DNA of 64,000 bases from Marinobacter nauticus (GTDB lineage: Bacteria; Pseudomonadota; Gammaproteobacteria; Pseudomonadales; Oleiphilaceae): positions 124,001-188,000 of the forward strand of contig NZ_RBJB01000004.1 of NCBI RefSeq assembly GCF_003634635.1. Reading direction: 5' to 3'. Below, piece by piece: positions 34,034 to 42,387 of this stretch; the stretch's first letter is position 1, and each line of letters starts with the position of its first letter. The notes under the pieces were generated by a model, which did no database searches, was not told the origin of the DNA, and saw only the letters and a list, made by a program, of their open reading frames with translations. The position numbers and the translations under genes were made by a program.

Positions 34034-34105
34034 ATTTAACGCCATGGCTTTGCGGCGGACCGGAGCGCCAGCGCAGGTGCGTCCGACAACAGCCGCTTGT
34101 TATGT
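34034..34105 (-). repeat. attC site
   Basis: 72 bp, ATTTAACGCC at 34034 and GTTATGT at 34099-34105. Stem arms GCGGCGGACCGGAGCGC and GCGCAGGTGCGTCCGACAAC. It is the attC of the first cassette. Confidence 0.93.
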
Positions 34106-34117
34106 GCTAAAGCTAAC

Positions 34118-34342
34118 TTATCCATAGTAGTAAAAGATGTCTTTAATTAAAGCTTTCGATTCATCTGATGCTTGAGTATCGCTATGCTGACTTATCGTTG
34201 CCAGAAAGTGTTTAGCCGGGAAAGAGCCTCTTATTTTCAGTTGCTCAGAAATTTCACGGTGGATCTTGCTTCTAATAGCGGGAGTTGAAATCGATTCTTC
34301 AATAATTTTTGAAAAGGCACTTAGAAGTTCATCATCGTTCAT
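34118..34342 (-). CDS. Hypothetical protein of the first cassette, 74 residues
   Basis: ATG 34342 with GAGGA seven bases upstream. The sequence MNDDELLSAFSKIIEESISTPAIRSKIHREISEQLKIRGSFPAKHF... is helical and acidic. No family recognised. It is the cassette nearest the array head and therefore the one most likely expressed from any array promoter. Confidence 0.6.
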   Translation of the reverse strand: MNDDELLSAFSKIIEESISTPAIRSKIHREISEQLKIRGSFPAKHFLATISQHSDTQASDESKALIKDIFYYYG

Positions 34343-34375
34343 CAGAATTCCTCAACCGCAACTCTTTGAGCTGCC

Positions 34376-34382
34376 ACATAAC
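34376..34382 (-). other. Candidate attI-type core at the array head
   Basis: GTTATGT on the minus strand, the same core as the first attC high end, sits 34 bases before the first cassette gene. No stem-forming arms flank it, as expected for attI rather than attC. Without an integrase gene this stays tentative. Confidence 0.4.
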
Positions 34383-34388
34383 AGCTAA

Positions 34389-34410
34389 TTATACGAACCC
34401 GTTCGTATAA
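34389..34410. repeat. Perfect 22-bp palindrome, with related GTATAAC repeats up to 34655
   Basis: TTATACGAAC (34389-34398), spacer CC, GTTCGTATAA (34401-34410). Further TTCGTATAAC copies occur at 34417-34426 and 34643-34652, the last again behind an imperfect mirror GCGAAC-GC-GTTCGT, and AGTTATACGCC and GCGTATAATTCC lie between, at about 34507 and 34550. The 34343-34660 gap holds no gene. It may be an operator, attI-linked binding sites, or a transcription control region. Confidence 0.6.
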
Positions 34411-34660
34411 CACGCATTCGTATAACTCCAAAAATCGCGGCCCGCTCAAACCCCAGCTTCGCCAATAAAATCAGCAGATTACCTGAAGCCACCACGGCTA
34501 CCGCCGGAGTTATACGCCCGTGCTCGAGCCACCCCTGCTCCATGTTGGGGGCGTATAATTCCGCCCGCCCTGTTTTTCCTTTTCAAACTTATCAGAAGGT
34601 TAGCAACAATTTCCGGAGCCTGCCCGAGGTTTTGCGAACGCGTTCGTATAACTCCGGTTT

Positions 34661-35434
34661 TTAGGCCGGTTTTTGCTGCAGGGCCCGGCCCAGGGAATGG
34701 AAGTAGGTTCGGAAGGCGGCGTTTATCCGGTCCCGCTTTTCACCCTGTGGGTATAGCCCCAGGCGGGCTTCTTCACTCTCTTTGGTGCCCTTCACCAGAA
34801 AGGCGTTCTTCACTGCAGCATCCTGAATAAAGGCTTCGAAGGCTCGGGCACAGAGTTCTTCTGGCTGGCTGTAGTAGTGCACGCCGGCGGCTTTGTCGGC
34901 TTTTGCGGAGTTCTGAAACAGGGGACTGGGGTTTTGGCCGCTGTCGTCCAGCAGGATGGCCTGGTAACAGGCTTGCAGGCGCTGGTTCAGCGGGTGCTGG
35001 ATGGCGTCCTGGCGGGTGAGCCATTGGCGCGAGGCGAACTGGCCCCGGGGTATGTTGGGGAACAGTTTGTCGCCGATGTAGTGGTCGAAGGCATGAAACC
35101 ATTCGTGGGCGATGCTGCCGGGGCCGGCGTTTTTGGCCAGGGCGAAGCTGCGGGTGGCGGGGGTGTAATGGGCAGACACCCCGGGGCGGCCGCCAATGCC
35201 GTATTGCAAAGCCAGGGTACCGCGCAGGGAGATCAGGCTTTCTGTGCCGCCGAGGATGGTCATCAGGTCGCACAGAGCGTCGTAGAACAGCGCAGCGCTG
35301 CGCTGTTTTTCAGGCTCGGTTACCCAGCGGCCAATCTCGACGGATCGAAACTGGAACCGCCGGCGCACGTCTAGAAAGCTGACCGGTGCCCCGGCGCGGT
35401 GGTCGGGGCCGGTTCTGTAGAAGGGTCTGGGCAT
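34661..35434 (-). CDS. Putative zincin metallopeptidase (CLCA_X / large-polyvalent-protein-type domain)
   Basis: 257 residues. GSIAHEWFHAFDHYIGDKLF places HEWFH at 110-114, a gluzincin-like HExxH zinc motif with a further possible ligand region. The sequence before it, YGIGGRPGVSAHYTPATRSFALAKNAG, and the later HYYSQPEELCARAFEAFIQD agree with the CLCA_X/LPD1-type family. Such domains are known mainly in large phage and mobile-element proteins and in stand-alone host genes. Role unknown. It sits where the integrase would be in a complete integron and ends nine bases past a palindromic repeat. Confidence 0.65.
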   Translation of the reverse strand: MPRPFYRTGPDHRAGAPVSFLDVRRRFQFRSVEIGRWVTEPEKQRSAALFYDALCDLMTILGGTESLISLRGTLALQYGIGGRPGVSAHYTPATRSFALAKNAGPGSIAHEWFHAFDHYIGDKLFPNIPRGQFASRQWLTRQDAIQHPLNQRLQACYQAILLDDSGQNPSPLFQNSAKADKAAGVHYYSQPEELCARAFEAFIQDAAVKNAFLVKGTKESEEARLGLYPQGEKRDRINAAFRTYFHSLGRALQQKPA

Positions 35435-35472
35435 GGCGGCATTGTACGAAGGCGTGGGCGGCTTGTCTCAGC

Positions 35473-36483
35473 TCAGGTGCTGCCGTTGGCGGCCAGCACC
35501 CGGTTGGCGCACCCGCCGCCGGATTCCAGGTCCGCCAGGTTGCTGAGTGTTGTGTGGGCAATGCTTTCCAGGGCGTTGCGGGTGAAAAACGCCTGGTGGC
35601 CGGTGATAACCACATTCGGGAATGTGAGCAAACGGGCGAACACGTCGTCTTTCAGCACGATGTTGGAGAGATCTTCGAAGAACAGGTCGCTTTCTTCCTC
35701 ATACACATCCAGCCCCAGGTAGCCCACCTGGCCGGATTTCAGGCCTTCGATGATGGCGGCGGTGTCCACCATGGCGCCCCGGCTGGTGTTGATCAGCATC
35801 ACGCCTTTTTTCATTTTGGCCACGGCTGCGGCATCAATCAGGTGATGGGTGTCCGGGGTGAGCGGGCAATGCAGGGTCACAATGTCTGCTTCCCGGAACA
35901 GTTCGTCCAGGCTCACATATTCCGCGCCCAGCGTTTGCGCCTCCGGGTTGGCGTGCAGGTCGTAACACAGTACGCGGCAGCCGAACCCGCGCATGATGCG
36001 CACCACTTCCACACCAATCTGGCCGGTGCCCACCACACCCACGGTGCGGCCCCGCAGATCGAACCCCAGCAGGCCGTCGAGCGCAAAGTTGCCATCACGA
36101 ATGCGGTGGTAGGCCCGGTGGATCTGCCGGTTCAGGGTCAGGATCAGGGCGGCGGTGTGTTCTGCCACCGCATAGGGGGAATACGCCGGTACCCGTACCA
36201 CGGCGATGCCCAGGCGGTCGGCAGCTTTAAGGTCGACGTTATTGAACCCGGCGCATCGCAGGGCCACGGCCCGGGTGCCGCCGGCGGCCAGTTGTTCCAG
36301 TACGTTGGCGTCCACCTGGTCGTTCACGAACACGCATACCGCGTCGAAGCCTTTGGCCAGTGCCGCAGTGGCCGCGTTCAGGCGTGGTTCCAGGAACACC
36401 AGTTCATGCTGGTGGCTGGCCTGGTTCGCCTGTGCCAGGAACTGTTCGTCGTAGGGTTTGGTGCTGAAAACCGCCACTTTCAT
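35473..36483 (-). CDS. ldhA: D-lactate dehydrogenase-like 2-hydroxyacid dehydrogenase
   Basis: 336 residues, near the length of fermentative LdhA. Features: [38 protein letters not shown], the NAD-binding [25 protein letters not shown], the catalytic Arg in [22 protein letters not shown], the Glu region in [15 protein letters not shown] and the His in [15 protein letters not shown]. It probably interconverts pyruvate and D-lactate in the cytoplasm. The symbol is tentative, as other hydroxyacids are possible. A LysE gene is divergent. Confidence 0.88.
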   Translation of the reverse strand: MKVAVFSTKPYDEQFLAQANQASHQHELVFLEPRLNAATAALAKGFDAVCVFVNDQVDANVLEQLAAGGTRAVALRCAGFNNVDLKAADRLGIAVVRVPAYSPYAVAEHTAALILTLNRQIHRAYHRIRDGNFALDGLLGFDLRGRTVGVVGTGQIGVEVVRIMRGFGCRVLCYDLHANPEAQTLGAEYVSLDELFREADIVTLHCPLTPDTHHLIDAAAVAKMKKGVMLINTSRGAMVDTAAIIEGLKSGQVGYLGLDVYEEESDLFFEDLSNIVLKDDVFARLLTFPNVVITGHQAFFTRNALESIAHTTLSNLADLESGGGCANRVLAANGST

Positions 36484-36632
36484 GGGATTGGCCTCATCCG
36501 GTCTGGGTGGGTACGGGGTTCTTCAAACATAAATCAAATGCCCGGCGGCGAGCCACCGCAATTTTGTTCAATACCGGTAATAGAGCCCCGTGCACACTGG
36601 GCGCCTCCGTTGGTTCACAGAGTGCTGATGCT

Positions 36633-37226
36633 ATGAGTCTGTCTATTATCCTGCCGATGTCGGCCTTTGCCCTGGTGGCTTCGGTATCGCCGGGGCCGGT
36701 CAATCTGGTGTGCCTGAGCAGTGGCACACGCTATCCGGTATCTCAGGGCCTGGTGTTTGTCACCGGGGCCACTCTTGGCTTTATCGCGCTGTTTATCGCG
36801 GTGGGCATGGGCCTGAATTCGCTGTTGGAACACGCGCCCGGGTTTGAGCGCTGGTTGAGCTGGGCTGGCGTCGCCTTCCTGCTGTACTTGAGCTACCAAC
36901 TGGCCACCGCTGATGGCCATCTCAGTGAGGATGAGGCACGCCCGGCCCCCGGCTTTGTCACCGGCGCCCTGATGCAATGGCTGAACCCCAAGGCCTGGCT
37001 TGCTTCGGTGGCGGGTATCAGCGCGTTTACCGAGGGCGGCGACAGCACCCTGCTCTGGCTGTTTGCGGGGCTGTATCTGCCCATTTGCTGGCTCTCGCTG
37101 GCCAGTTGGGTGTATGTCGGGGCCGGGCTTCGCCGGCTGGTGCAGCAACCGCGAATCCTGCGCGGGTTCAATCGGGTTCTGGCGCTGTTACTTGCCGGAA
37201 GTTGCGTGTTCCTGCTGCTGGATTGA
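36633..37226 (+). CDS. LysE/RhtB-family amino-acid exporter
   Basis: 197 residues from ATG 36633. LysE signature at the N-terminus: AFALVASVSPGPVNLVCLSSGTRYPVSQGLVFVTGATLGFIALFIAVGMGL, then helices SWAGVAFLLYLSYQLATA, TGALMQWLNPKAWLASVAGISAF with the conserved NPKAW, and LWLFAGLYLPICWLSLASWVYVGAGL. It exports an amino acid or related small molecule. The 3' end overlaps the end of the convergent AraC gene by 39 bases. The AraC protein may regulate it. Confidence 0.9.
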   Translation: MSLSIILPMSAFALVASVSPGPVNLVCLSSGTRYPVSQGLVFVTGATLGFIALFIAVGMGLNSLLEHAPGFERWLSWAGVAFLLYLSYQLATADGHLSEDEARPAPGFVTGALMQWLNPKAWLASVAGISAFTEGGDSTLLWLFAGLYLPICWLSLASWVYVGAGLRRLVQQPRILRGFNRVLALLLAGSCVFLLLD

Positions 37227-38045
37227 GGGCTGGCGATACTGGTTCGGGGTGGCCGCCACCACGCGTTTGAAGGTTCTCTGGAAATGCGCCTGGTCGGCAA
37301 AGCCGGCGTTGAGGGCCACGTCGGCAATACTCACGCCGCGTTTCAGTTCGCTCTGGCCGTGCTGTATGCGGCGATTGATCAGGTAGGCGTGGGGCGTTAA
37401 CCCGTAGCTTTGGCGAAACGCCCGCACCAGATGCCCCGGGCTGTAGCCACTGAGCCGGCACAGGTCGTCCAGCGATACCTCGTCGGTACAGTGGCTGTCC
37501 AGGTACTCAGCCACCGCGGCCAGGGTGCCCGAGGGGCGCGGAATGCCCCGGGCCGGCGCTTCCGCCAGGCTCTGCATCAGGTCCAGCAGATACTCGGCAA
37601 CCCGGCTCTGCTTTTCCAGCAGGTCCCGGCCCGAGTCCAGCAGGCAATCGGCCATGGTGCAGTAGTCCTGGTACTGGCGGGGGTCGGTGATCACTGCCGT
37701 GTCCAGGTCCTGCCAGTCTTCGCTGGGCAACAGGCCCGCTTCAAATCTGAGCCGGGTCAGCCAGGCGGTATCCACATACAGCATCAGATACGCCCAGGGC
37801 TGGTTATCAATGGGGTTGCAGGCGTGGGGCCATTCCGGGTTCATCAATACCAGCGTGCCGGCGCTCACGTGGTACTGGTCGGTGCGGTACAGGAACGTGC
37901 TTTCACCGCCGGTGATGGCGCCGATCGACCAGTGCCGGTGGGTGTGCAGGGCATAACAGACCTCGCGCCCATCCGCGACTTTGCGCAGTTCCACATGGGG
38001 CATGCGGGCGTCGCGCCAGAAGATGGGTGTGCGAGGGTCGGTCAT
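37188..38045 (-). CDS. AraC-family regulator with cupin sensor domain
   Basis: 285 residues from ATG 38045 (MTDPRTPIFWRDARMPHVELRKV); a start at 38090 is less likely. The N-terminal cupin-like domain has YALHTHRHWSIGAITGGESTFLY...GTLVLMNPEWPHACNPIDNQPWAYLMLYVD. The HTH is EVSLDDLCRLSGYSPGHLVRAFRQSYGLTPHAYLINRRIQHGQSEL and SIADVALNAGFADQAHFQRTFKRVVAATPNQYRQ. AraC proteins of this form often control an adjacent LysE exporter, which is convergent here. Confidence 0.9.
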   Translation of the reverse strand: MTDPRTPIFWRDARMPHVELRKVADGREVCYALHTHRHWSIGAITGGESTFLYRTDQYHVSAGTLVLMNPEWPHACNPIDNQPWAYLMLYVDTAWLTRLRFEAGLLPSEDWQDLDTAVITDPRQYQDYCTMADCLLDSGRDLLEKQSRVAEYLLDLMQSLAEAPARGIPRPSGTLAAVAEYLDSHCTDEVSLDDLCRLSGYSPGHLVRAFRQSYGLTPHAYLINRRIQHGQSELKRGVSIADVALNAGFADQAHFQRTFKRVVAATPNQYRQPSIQQQEHATSGK

Positions 38046-38105
38046 GGTGGTTGCCTCAAAGCGAATCGGCCAGGCCAGTGCGTATGGCACTAGCCTAGCA
38101 GAAAC

Positions 38106-39164
38106 TTACCACTCCAGCTGCGCGCCGGTCTGATACTCAATCACCCGGGTTTCAAAGAAGTTCTTCTCCTTGCGCAGGGTGGCCTGCTCGTCCAGCCAGG
38201 GCGACACGTTCTTCGCCCCCGGGAACGGTTCTTCCAGGCCCACGGTACGGGCCCGGCGGTTGGCCACAAAGCGGAACTGTTCGCTGTGGTATTCCGCCGA
38301 GTAACCCAGGATCGGGTCCCGCAGCACGTAGTTGGCGTAGGCCATTTCCGCGGCTTCGGATTCGTCCCACATCTCGCGCACCGCTTTCGGGTCCAGGGTG
38401 ATTTTCTCTTCCTCGAGAATCTGGTTCACCACTTTCAGGCCGAAGGAGAAGTGCATGGCTTCGTCCCGCAGGATGTACTGCAACTGTTCGCCCGTGCCCC
38501 GCATCAGGCCCCGGCGCTGCAGGGCGAAGATGGGGCTGAAGCCATTGTAGAACCAGCAGCCCTCAAACACGGCGGCGAAGAACAGGTAGGACATCACGAA
38601 GTCCTGCAGCTCGTCCGGGTTGCGCAGGTTCATGTCGGAGCGCATGGCGGCGTCCAGCCGGCGGTTGGCCAGCTGGATTTTGCCGTTGATCTCCGGCACC
38701 ACGCGGTAGCGGTTGTAGATCTCGCTCTGGTCCAGGTTCAGGGTTTCGATGCAGTGCTGGTAGGTCCAGGTGTGCAGCGCTTCCTCGTACACCTGGCGGG
38801 CCTGGTAGATCTGCAGTTCCGGCGCGCTCATCTTCTCCATCACCGCCAGGCCGATGTTGCGCATGGCGAGGATGTCGGAGGTGGTCAGGTACGCCAGCAC
38901 GTTCTCGTACACGTGTTTTTCCGCCGGCGTCAGCCGGTGGTGGTAGTCGTGAACGTCCTGCGCCATGTTCACGTCCAGCGGCGTCCAGTGGTTCTTGTTG
39001 GCGTTCATGAAGTACTCCCAGGCCCAGGGGTACTTGAACGGTGCCAACTGGTTGATGTCGGTCTCGCCGTTAATCACCCGCTTGTCGTCGACATTCACGG
39101 GCGCCGGGCCGCCGGTGGCGGCGGCAGTGGTTTGCGCTTTTGGTTCGTCGTCCCAGTCCAGCAT
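38106..39164 (-). CDS. nrdB: Class Ia ribonucleotide reductase beta subunit (radical-generating)
   Basis: 352 residues from ATG 39164 (MLDWDDEPKAQTT). Helical ferritin-like radical protein with metal-ligand segments: TPAEKHVYENVLAYLTTSDILAMRNIG, ARQVYEEALHTWTYQHCIETL, FFAAVFEGCWFYNGFSPIF and ILRDEAMHFSFGLKVVNQILEEE. The C-terminal ALFETRVIEYQTGAQLEW-type tail binds NrdA. It makes the tyrosyl or metal-centred radical for reduction of ribonucleotides. It is downstream of nrdA by 27 bases and shares its riboswitch. Confidence 0.96.
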   Translation of the reverse strand: MLDWDDEPKAQTTAAATGGPAPVNVDDKRVINGETDINQLAPFKYPWAWEYFMNANKNHWTPLDVNMAQDVHDYHHRLTPAEKHVYENVLAYLTTSDILAMRNIGLAVMEKMSAPELQIYQARQVYEEALHTWTYQHCIETLNLDQSEIYNRYRVVPEINGKIQLANRRLDAAMRSDMNLRNPDELQDFVMSYLFFAAVFEGCWFYNGFSPIFALQRRGLMRGTGEQLQYILRDEAMHFSFGLKVVNQILEEEKITLDPKAVREMWDESEAAEMAYANYVLRDPILGYSAEYHSEQFRFVANRRARTVGLEEPFPGAKNVSPWLDEQATLRKEKNFFETRVIEYQTGAQLEW

Positions 39165-39191
39165 GTGGGTGCCTCCCAAATAAGTAAATGG

Positions 39192-41954
39192 TTACTGACA
39201 AGCTTCGCAGTCGGGATTGTCGATGCTGCACACCTGCGGCTGTGGCGCCGATACCGGCGCGGTCTTCTCGGCGCCAGTGGCCCCCAGGGAACGCAGGTAG
39301 TAGGTGGTTTTGAGGCCACGCTCCCAGGCCAGCTGATACAGGGCATCCAGCTTCTTACCGCTGGGTTCGGCCATGTACAGGTTCAGGCTCTGGGCCTGGT
39401 CCAGCCATTTCTGGCGCCGGGCCGCCGCTTCCACCAGCCAGCGCGGGTCAATCTCGAATGCGGTGGCGTAGCGGGCCTTGAGCTCGGCGGGGATGCGGTC
39501 GATCTGCTGCACGCTGCCGTCGAAGTATTTCAGGTCGTTCACCATCACGTTGTCCCACAGGCCTTCGGCCTTGAGATCACGCACCAGCGAGGGGTTCACC
39601 ACGGTGAACTCGCCGGACAGGTTCGATTTCACGAACAGGTTCTGGTACGCCGGTTCGATGGACTGGGACACGCCCACGATGTTGGAAATGGTCGCGGTCG
39701 GGGCAATGGCCATCACGTTGCTGTTGCGCATGCCGTTTTTTGCAATCAGCTCCCGCACCGGGGTCCAGTCGAGGCGGCTGTTGGTATTGAGCGACAGGTC
39801 GCCGTCCCGGCGGTTGTCCTTCAGCAGGCCCACCGAATCCATCGGCAGGATGCCCTGGCTCCACAGCGAGCCTTCGTAGGTGTCGTAGGCGCCTCGCTCA
39901 CCGGCCAGCGTGGCGGAGGCACGCAATGCGAAGTAGCTGAGTTGCTCCATGGCAACGTCGGCAAATTCCACCGCTTCCGGGCTGGAGTACGGCAGGCCCA
40001 GCTGGTACAGGGCGTCCTGGAAGCCCATCAGGCCCAGGCCCACCGGGCGATGCTTCAGGTTGGAATTGCGCGCCTGCGGCACCGCGTAGAAGTTAATGTC
40101 GATGACGTTATCGAGCATGCGCACGGCGGTGTTCACGGTGCGCTCCAGGCGCGTGACGTCCAGCTCGCCGTCCTTGATGTGGGCAGCCAGGTTCACCGAG
40201 CCCAGGTTGCACACCGCAATCTCATCGGCGCTGGTGTTCAGGGTGATTTCGGTACACAGGTTGGAGCTGTGCACCACGCCCTGATGCTGCTGCGGGGAGC
40301 GCAGGTTGCACGGGTCTTTGAAGGTGATCCAGGGGTGACCGGTCTCGAACAGCACAGTCAGCATCTTGCGCCACAGCTGTTTGGCGGGAATTTTCTTGAA
40401 CAGCTTGATCTTGCCCTGCTCGGCCAGGGCTTCATAGTGCTGGTAGCGCTCGCGGAAGGCGTTGCCGTACAGGTCGTGCAGATCTGGCACATCGCTGGGG
40501 GAGAACAGGGTCCAGTCGCGGTCTTCGCGCATGCGTTCGATCAGCAGATCCGGCACCCAGTTGGCGGTGTTCATGTCGTGGGTACGGCGGCGCTCATCGC
40601 CGGTGTTCTTGCGCAGTTCCAGGAACTCTTCGATGTCCAGGTGCCAGCTTTCCAGATAGGCACAGACCGCGCCCTTGCGCTTGCCGCCCTGGTTCACGGC
40701 CACGGCGGTGTCGTTGACCACTTTCAGGAACGGCACCACGCCCTGGCTCTGGCCGTTGGTGCCCTTGATGTGGGAACCCAGGGCCCGCACCGGGGTCCAG
40801 TCGTTGCCCAGACCACCTGCCCATTTCGACAGCAGGGCGTTATCGCGAATGGCCCCGTAAATGCCTTCCAGGTCGTCGCCCACCGTGGTCAGGTAGCAGG
40901 ACGACAGCTGGGAATGCCGGGTGCCGCTGTTGAACAGGGTGGGCGTGCTGGCCATGTAATCGAAACTGGACAGCAGCTCATAGAATTCGATGGCGCGGGC
41001 GTTGGGGTCGTCCTCACGCAGTGCCAGGCCCATGGCCACCCGCATGAAGAACACCTGGGGCAGTTCCAGGCGGGCCTTGTTCCAGTGCAGGAAGTAACGG
41101 TCGTACAGGGTTTGCAGGCCCAGGAAGCCGAACTGGAGATCGCGCTCCGGTTTCAGGGCGTTGCCAAGGCGTTCCAGGTCAAAGGCCGCCAGGGCTTCGT
41201 CCAGCAGTTCGTAGCGAATACCGGCGTGAACAAAGGCGCTCAGGGCCTGTGGATAAATCTCTGCCAGCGGAAGACTGCGGGGCAGGTCCAGGGCTTCCGC
41301 TGTCTCCAGCCGGAGCTGTTCCAGCAGCAGGCGGGCGGTTACGGCGCTGTAGTCGGGTTCCCGTTCAATGCGGCCCCGGGCGGTCATGATCAGGGCAGAC
41401 AGGACTTCGGTCTCTTCGATGCCGTCGTAGAGGTTGCGCAGGGCGTCTTCCACCAGCGAATCGCCGTTGATGCCGTCCAGGCCGGTAGCCGCCTGTTCCA
41501 CCTGCTGCTTCATCAGGCCCAGGTCCAGCGGGGCGATGCTGCCATCGGCTTTTTTCACGGTCAGGTGCGGATGCGCTTCCACCGGCTCGTCCACGGCGCG
41601 CTGGCGGGCGTGTTCTTCACGGTACAGCACGTAGGCCCGGGCCACTTTCTGCTCTTCGGCCCGCATCAGGGCCAGTTCCACCTGGTCCTGGATGTCTTCG
41701 ATGTGCACCTTGCCACCGGCCTTGAGGCGGCGGCTGATGGCCTGCACTACCTGTTCGGTAACCCGGTGCACGGCGTCGTTGATGCGGGCGGAACCGGCTG
41801 CCTGGTCCCCTTCCACCGCCAGGAAGGCTTTGGTCACCGCGACACTGATCTTGGCCGGGTTGAAACTCACCAGGGTGCCGTTTCGTTTGATAACTTGCAG
41901 GGATTGGGTATCGGTCGCGGGGGCCGGGGGTTCGGCAATGGCAGTGGCTGTCAT
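39192..41954 (-). CDS. nrdA: Class Ia ribonucleotide reductase alpha subunit, two ATP-cone domains
   Basis: 920 residues from ATG 41954 (MTATAIAEPPAPATD); the reading frame extends to 42050 without a plausible start. Two ATP-cones (QVIKRNGTLVSFNPAKISVAVTKAF and HLTVKKADGSIAPLDLGLMKQQ) precede the barrel, a layout common in pseudomonads and relatives and giving allosteric on/off control by dATP. Active-site regions: SSCYLTTVGDDLEGIYGAI, NLCTEITLNTSADEIAVCNLGSVNL, APTATISNIVGVSQSIEP; the C-terminal Cys pair DCEACQ is the redox tail. It reduces NDPs to dNDPs aerobically. Controlled by the upstream riboswitch and probably NrdR. Confidence 0.96.
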   Translation of the reverse strand: MTATAIAEPPAPATDTQSLQVIKRNGTLVSFNPAKISVAVTKAFLAVEGDQAAGSARINDAVHRVTEQVVQAISRRLKAGGKVHIEDIQDQVELALMRAEEQKVARAYVLYREEHARQRAVDEPVEAHPHLTVKKADGSIAPLDLGLMKQQVEQAATGLDGINGDSLVEDALRNLYDGIEETEVLSALIMTARGRIEREPDYSAVTARLLLEQLRLETAEALDLPRSLPLAEIYPQALSAFVHAGIRYELLDEALAAFDLERLGNALKPERDLQFGFLGLQTLYDRYFLHWNKARLELPQVFFMRVAMGLALREDDPNARAIEFYELLSSFDYMASTPTLFNSGTRHSQLSSCYLTTVGDDLEGIYGAIRDNALLSKWAGGLGNDWTPVRALGSHIKGTNGQSQGVVPFLKVVNDTAVAVNQGGKRKGAVCAYLESWHLDIEEFLELRKNTGDERRRTHDMNTANWVPDLLIERMREDRDWTLFSPSDVPDLHDLYGNAFRERYQHYEALAEQGKIKLFKKIPAKQLWRKMLTVLFETGHPWITFKDPCNLRSPQQHQGVVHSSNLCTEITLNTSADEIAVCNLGSVNLAAHIKDGELDVTRLERTVNTAVRMLDNVIDINFYAVPQARNSNLKHRPVGLGLMGFQDALYQLGLPYSSPEAVEFADVAMEQLSYFALRASATLAGERGAYDTYEGSLWSQGILPMDSVGLLKDNRRDGDLSLNTNSRLDWTPVRELIAKNGMRNSNVMAIAPTATISNIVGVSQSIEPAYQNLFVKSNLSGEFTVVNPSLVRDLKAEGLWDNVMVNDLKYFDGSVQQIDRIPAELKARYATAFEIDPRWLVEAAARRQKWLDQAQSLNLYMAEPSGKKLDALYQLAWERGLKTTYYLRSLGATGAEKTAPVSAPQPQVCSIDNPDCEACQ

Positions 41955-42094
41955 GGTGCTCTCCTGAATTCGCGTTGGTTCCGTTTCACCCTCGCGAACG
42001 CAGTGGCACACCTTGCCCCGAATACGGGCAGGCCTGACCAATCTGCTCACCCTTGAATCGCGAAGGTGCAGTCCAGAAACCCATGGGGGGCTTC

Positions 42095-42262
42095 TGATCC
42101 CTGGCAGGTCTTCGGACTCAGGGGCACGAATCGTTTGATTCCGCCTTGCGTGGCGACTTCCCGGCTTGCGCCAGTGTCATCTTGCCACGCTCGTTCCCCA
42201 ATACCGCTGCGCGTCAGTTCCGGATTCTCACCGGATTCCCGACTACCCTGTGATCAAGATGA
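42095..42262 (-). promoter_or_regulatory. Cobalamin riboswitch in the nrdA leader
   Basis: On the minus strand the leader reads TCGGGAATCCGGTGAGAATC, then CGGAACTGACGCGCAGCGGTA (the conserved core), a GC-rich helix region, and finally the B12-box-like GAGTCCGAAGACCTGCC. This order matches the AdoCbl riboswitch consensus (GGGAA...GGTG...TCC...GC...CTGA...GACCTGCC). It ends about 140 bases before the nrdA start. B12 would lower expression of this B12-independent reductase. Confidence 0.9.
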
Positions 42263-42273
42263 TCAGAGTTTGA

Positions 42274-42321
42274 TCACAATATATGGTAGTTAACCAAGGA
42301 CCCGGTCACTATATAGGGCCG
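42274..42321. promoter_or_regulatory. Paired NrdR-like boxes in the nrdA promoter
   Basis: Two matches to the ACACWATATATWGTGT-type NrdR consensus: TCACAATATATGGTAG at 42274-42289 (12 of 16) and TCACTATATAGGGCCG at 42306-42321 (about 10 of 16). Their starts are 32 bases apart, the spacing known for NrdR box pairs (three helical turns). They lie upstream of the riboswitch. Confidence 0.6.
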
Positions 42322-42387
42322 AATACGCCAAGACAAGGCACTTTTTGCAACAGAGCCTGTCCATCTCCAGACCACCGGATTTGAGGA

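Noticed and set aside
34389..34410. Dyad considered as an SOS (LexA) box
   Set aside because: CGAAC-N2-GTTCG has the wrong spacing for the CGAAC-N4-GTTCG box and is unlike the gammaproteobacterial CTGT-N8-ACAG box.
34661..35434. Gene at the array head considered as an integron integrase
   Set aside because: No tyrosine recombinase R-H-R-Y motifs; HEWFH zinc-peptidase motif instead.
38286..42056. Very long open frame (over 1200 codons) on the plus strand opposite nrdAB
   Set aside because: It is the mirror of GC-rich nrdA and nrdB, has the low-complexity His/Gln/Gly-rich composition of antisense frames and no domain; the minus-strand genes are unmistakable.
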